Source: Nemertoderma westbladi
Lineage: Eukaryota; Xenacoelomorpha; Nemertodermatida; Nemertodermatidae
Direction of reading: 5' to 3'
Assembly: GCA_032718475.1 (NCBI GenBank)
Contig: JAUCBJ010006983.1
Location: forward strand, 1 to 33,653
Length of the DNA: 33,653 bases
Numbering within the stretch: position 1 is the first letter of the stretch; every line of letters begins with the position of its first letter. Below, in pieces: positions 32,421 to 33,653 of the stretch. The notes beneath the pieces are model-generated. The model was not told the DNA's origin and ran no database searches. It worked only from the letters and a program-made list of their open reading frames with translations. Both the position numbers and the translations under genes were made by a program.

Positions 32421-32541
32421 TGGCACTTTAGACAGTTCTACAACGAATTGGCACTTTAGACAGTTCTACAACGAATTGGCACTTAAGACAGTTCTACAAC
32501 GAATTGGCACTTAAGACAGTTCTACAACGTATTGGCACTTA
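32421..32541 (+). repeat. 28-bp minisatellite block 6 (about 4 units)
   Basis: Short remainder of the array after the RTE insertion. Two units carry CACTTAAGACAG, which creates a TTAA site. It ends with the same ACGTATTGGCACTTATATG junction as blocks 1 and 2. Confidence 0.93.
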
Positions 32542-32613
32542 TATGTTTCTTGGGAATATTCTCTTGACATATAAGTGGCATTACAGGGGCGGGGGAAAAG
32601 GGGGGGGGGGGGG
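32536..32613 (+). other. Array-end hairpin followed by G-rich tract, spacer copy 3
   Basis: Arms at 32536-32546 and 32567-32577 are perfect although the loop has changed (CTTGGG for ATTGGG, CTC for TTC). The G run is 14 bases (32600-32613). Conserved arms with a diverged loop suggest the stem itself may be maintained. Confidence 0.82.
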
Positions 32614-33653
32614 ATGCAAGCGACGCACCCCGACTCATAACTTTAAACTACCACTACATGAATATACGAACATGCAATTGGCTGAAATTTGGACAGCGAC
32701 CGTGGGAAAGATGGTTCTTTCATATTATATCCCGGTTTTTTTTATAGCTGTATACATCATAGTTAACTCTGGTCCATTACAGGGGACACAAAAAACAATG
32801 AAAATCTATAATGATTATTCTTACTGATAGACGTACCTTAGATACATTGGACAACAATAAATAATATATTAGCTTCTGCAGAATTTTACGCTCTTTCAAA
32901 TGGTATATGATATCAACATATCTGGTTCGTTAACATTATAAAATATAAACGCTTTTAACTTTATGTATTGAGTGTCTACACTGAAAAATCTTATGTTTTT
33001 TTCGAATTCGCGCAAATATTCTGAAACATTAATACAAGGTAGCGTTGCAAATAAAATTGAATTCTATAACACCGAAAAATGCCGGTCATTTTAAGATATA
33101 AATTATTGGAAATGATCAAGGAAGTCAAAAGTTATGGCGTGTCTAATGTTTTTGTTTAGTTTTGGCCATTTTTAGTGATTTTGACCCATTGGCACTTTAG
33201 GCGGTTGTAAAACGGATTGGCACATTTATACAGACATTATCAATTTAAATAGTTAGTTGGGAAAACTGATTTATATAAACATTTAATATAATAATAATAA
33301 TACAAAGTCGGTTTAAAACGTTCAAATGAGATCGAACTGGTGACCTGCAGGTCTAATCATTCCGATAGCGAATCAGATACAAAAAGGAAATACTACCTGA
33401 TGCTGGTACCTTGTATCATACCACATGTCAATACTAATCCTCTGCAGTCTTTTAATATATACTACCCTTTCATTGTAGGACACGGCCATAAGTACATTAT
33501 GGTTGACAGTGGTATCACGTAGAATTTCCAGATCGCTATCGTAATGATTAGAGCGTCAGACGTCCAACTCTGTATCTTAATATGAAAACACTAAAATAGG
33601 ACACGGGGTCACAATCCCTCTAAAGTCGTGGTTGTCAAACATCATATAACTCC
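32542..33653. other. Right-hand spacer, runs off the window; no tRNA-Arg reached
   Basis: In order it holds the hairpin/G tract, the stretch shared with the other spacers, a right terminus like that of the MITE (GGCCATTTTTAGTGATTTTG, ending GACCC near 33186), degenerate 28-bp units (about 33187-33236), an AAT microsatellite, a truncated tRNA-like fragment on the - strand (about 33336-33380) and its opposite-facing partner (about 33538-33572). Sequence after about 33575 differs from the unit at 27627-28148, where the tRNA-Arg flank begins. No gene seen. Confidence 0.75.

Overview
The window is animal nuclear DNA, most likely from a marine invertebrate. It has short exons with GT/AG splice sites and AT-rich introns, an RTE-type non-LTR retrotransposon, a tRNA-derived SINE and long minisatellites. 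Nothing looks prokaryotic: there are no operons and no ribosome-binding sites. The SINE body resembles families known from molluscs and other lophotrochozoans, but I cannot fix the species.

Layout. Positions 1-7,600 hold part of one protein gene on the + strand, a phosphoinositide-specific phospholipase C (PLC), probably beta type. Three exons are visible: the end of the catalytic X domain (2066-2230), the X-to-linker junction (6509-6669) and a long Ser/Arg-rich X-Y linker (6966 to about 7521). The upstream sequence carries a SINE with a target-site duplication (1183-1416). The intron between the first two exons carries an almost complete antisense RTE element of about 3.3 kb (about 2724-6056), broken by two frameshifts. 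No Y or C2 domain exon occurs in the rest of the window.

Positions 7,600-33,653 are almost entirely repeats. A 24-bp minisatellite (about 7600-11591) is followed by six blocks of a 28-bp minisatellite (12185-17539, 18523-22699, 23682-27120, 28318-28991, 30080-30392, 32421-32541). The blocks are separated by related spacers. Four spacers carry an identical, intact-looking tRNA-Arg(UCG) gene on the - strand, each with a T5 Pol III terminator. The array and spacer together form a larger repeat; one version is about 5.16 kb and tandemly duplicated at near identity. Three spacers begin with a hairpin followed by a G-rich tract. Others carry tRNA-like pseudogenes, some in divergent pairs.

Three mobile elements lie inside the 28-bp arrays: a 505-bp MITE-like element with terminal inverted repeats of about 28 bp (27122-27626), a foldback element of about 1.08 kb at a TTAA site (about 28996-30079), and a 5'-truncated second RTE copy (30393-32420).

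Main interpretation. The 24-bp and 28-bp satellites share a core and occupy the same place relative to the tRNA-like and tRNA-Arg spacer, so I infer they diverged from one ancestral minisatellite. The result is a tRNA-gene-containing macrosatellite that lies either inside or just after a PLC gene. Whether it is a giant intron, a gene-ending rearrangement or an assembly join cannot be decided from the sequence alone.
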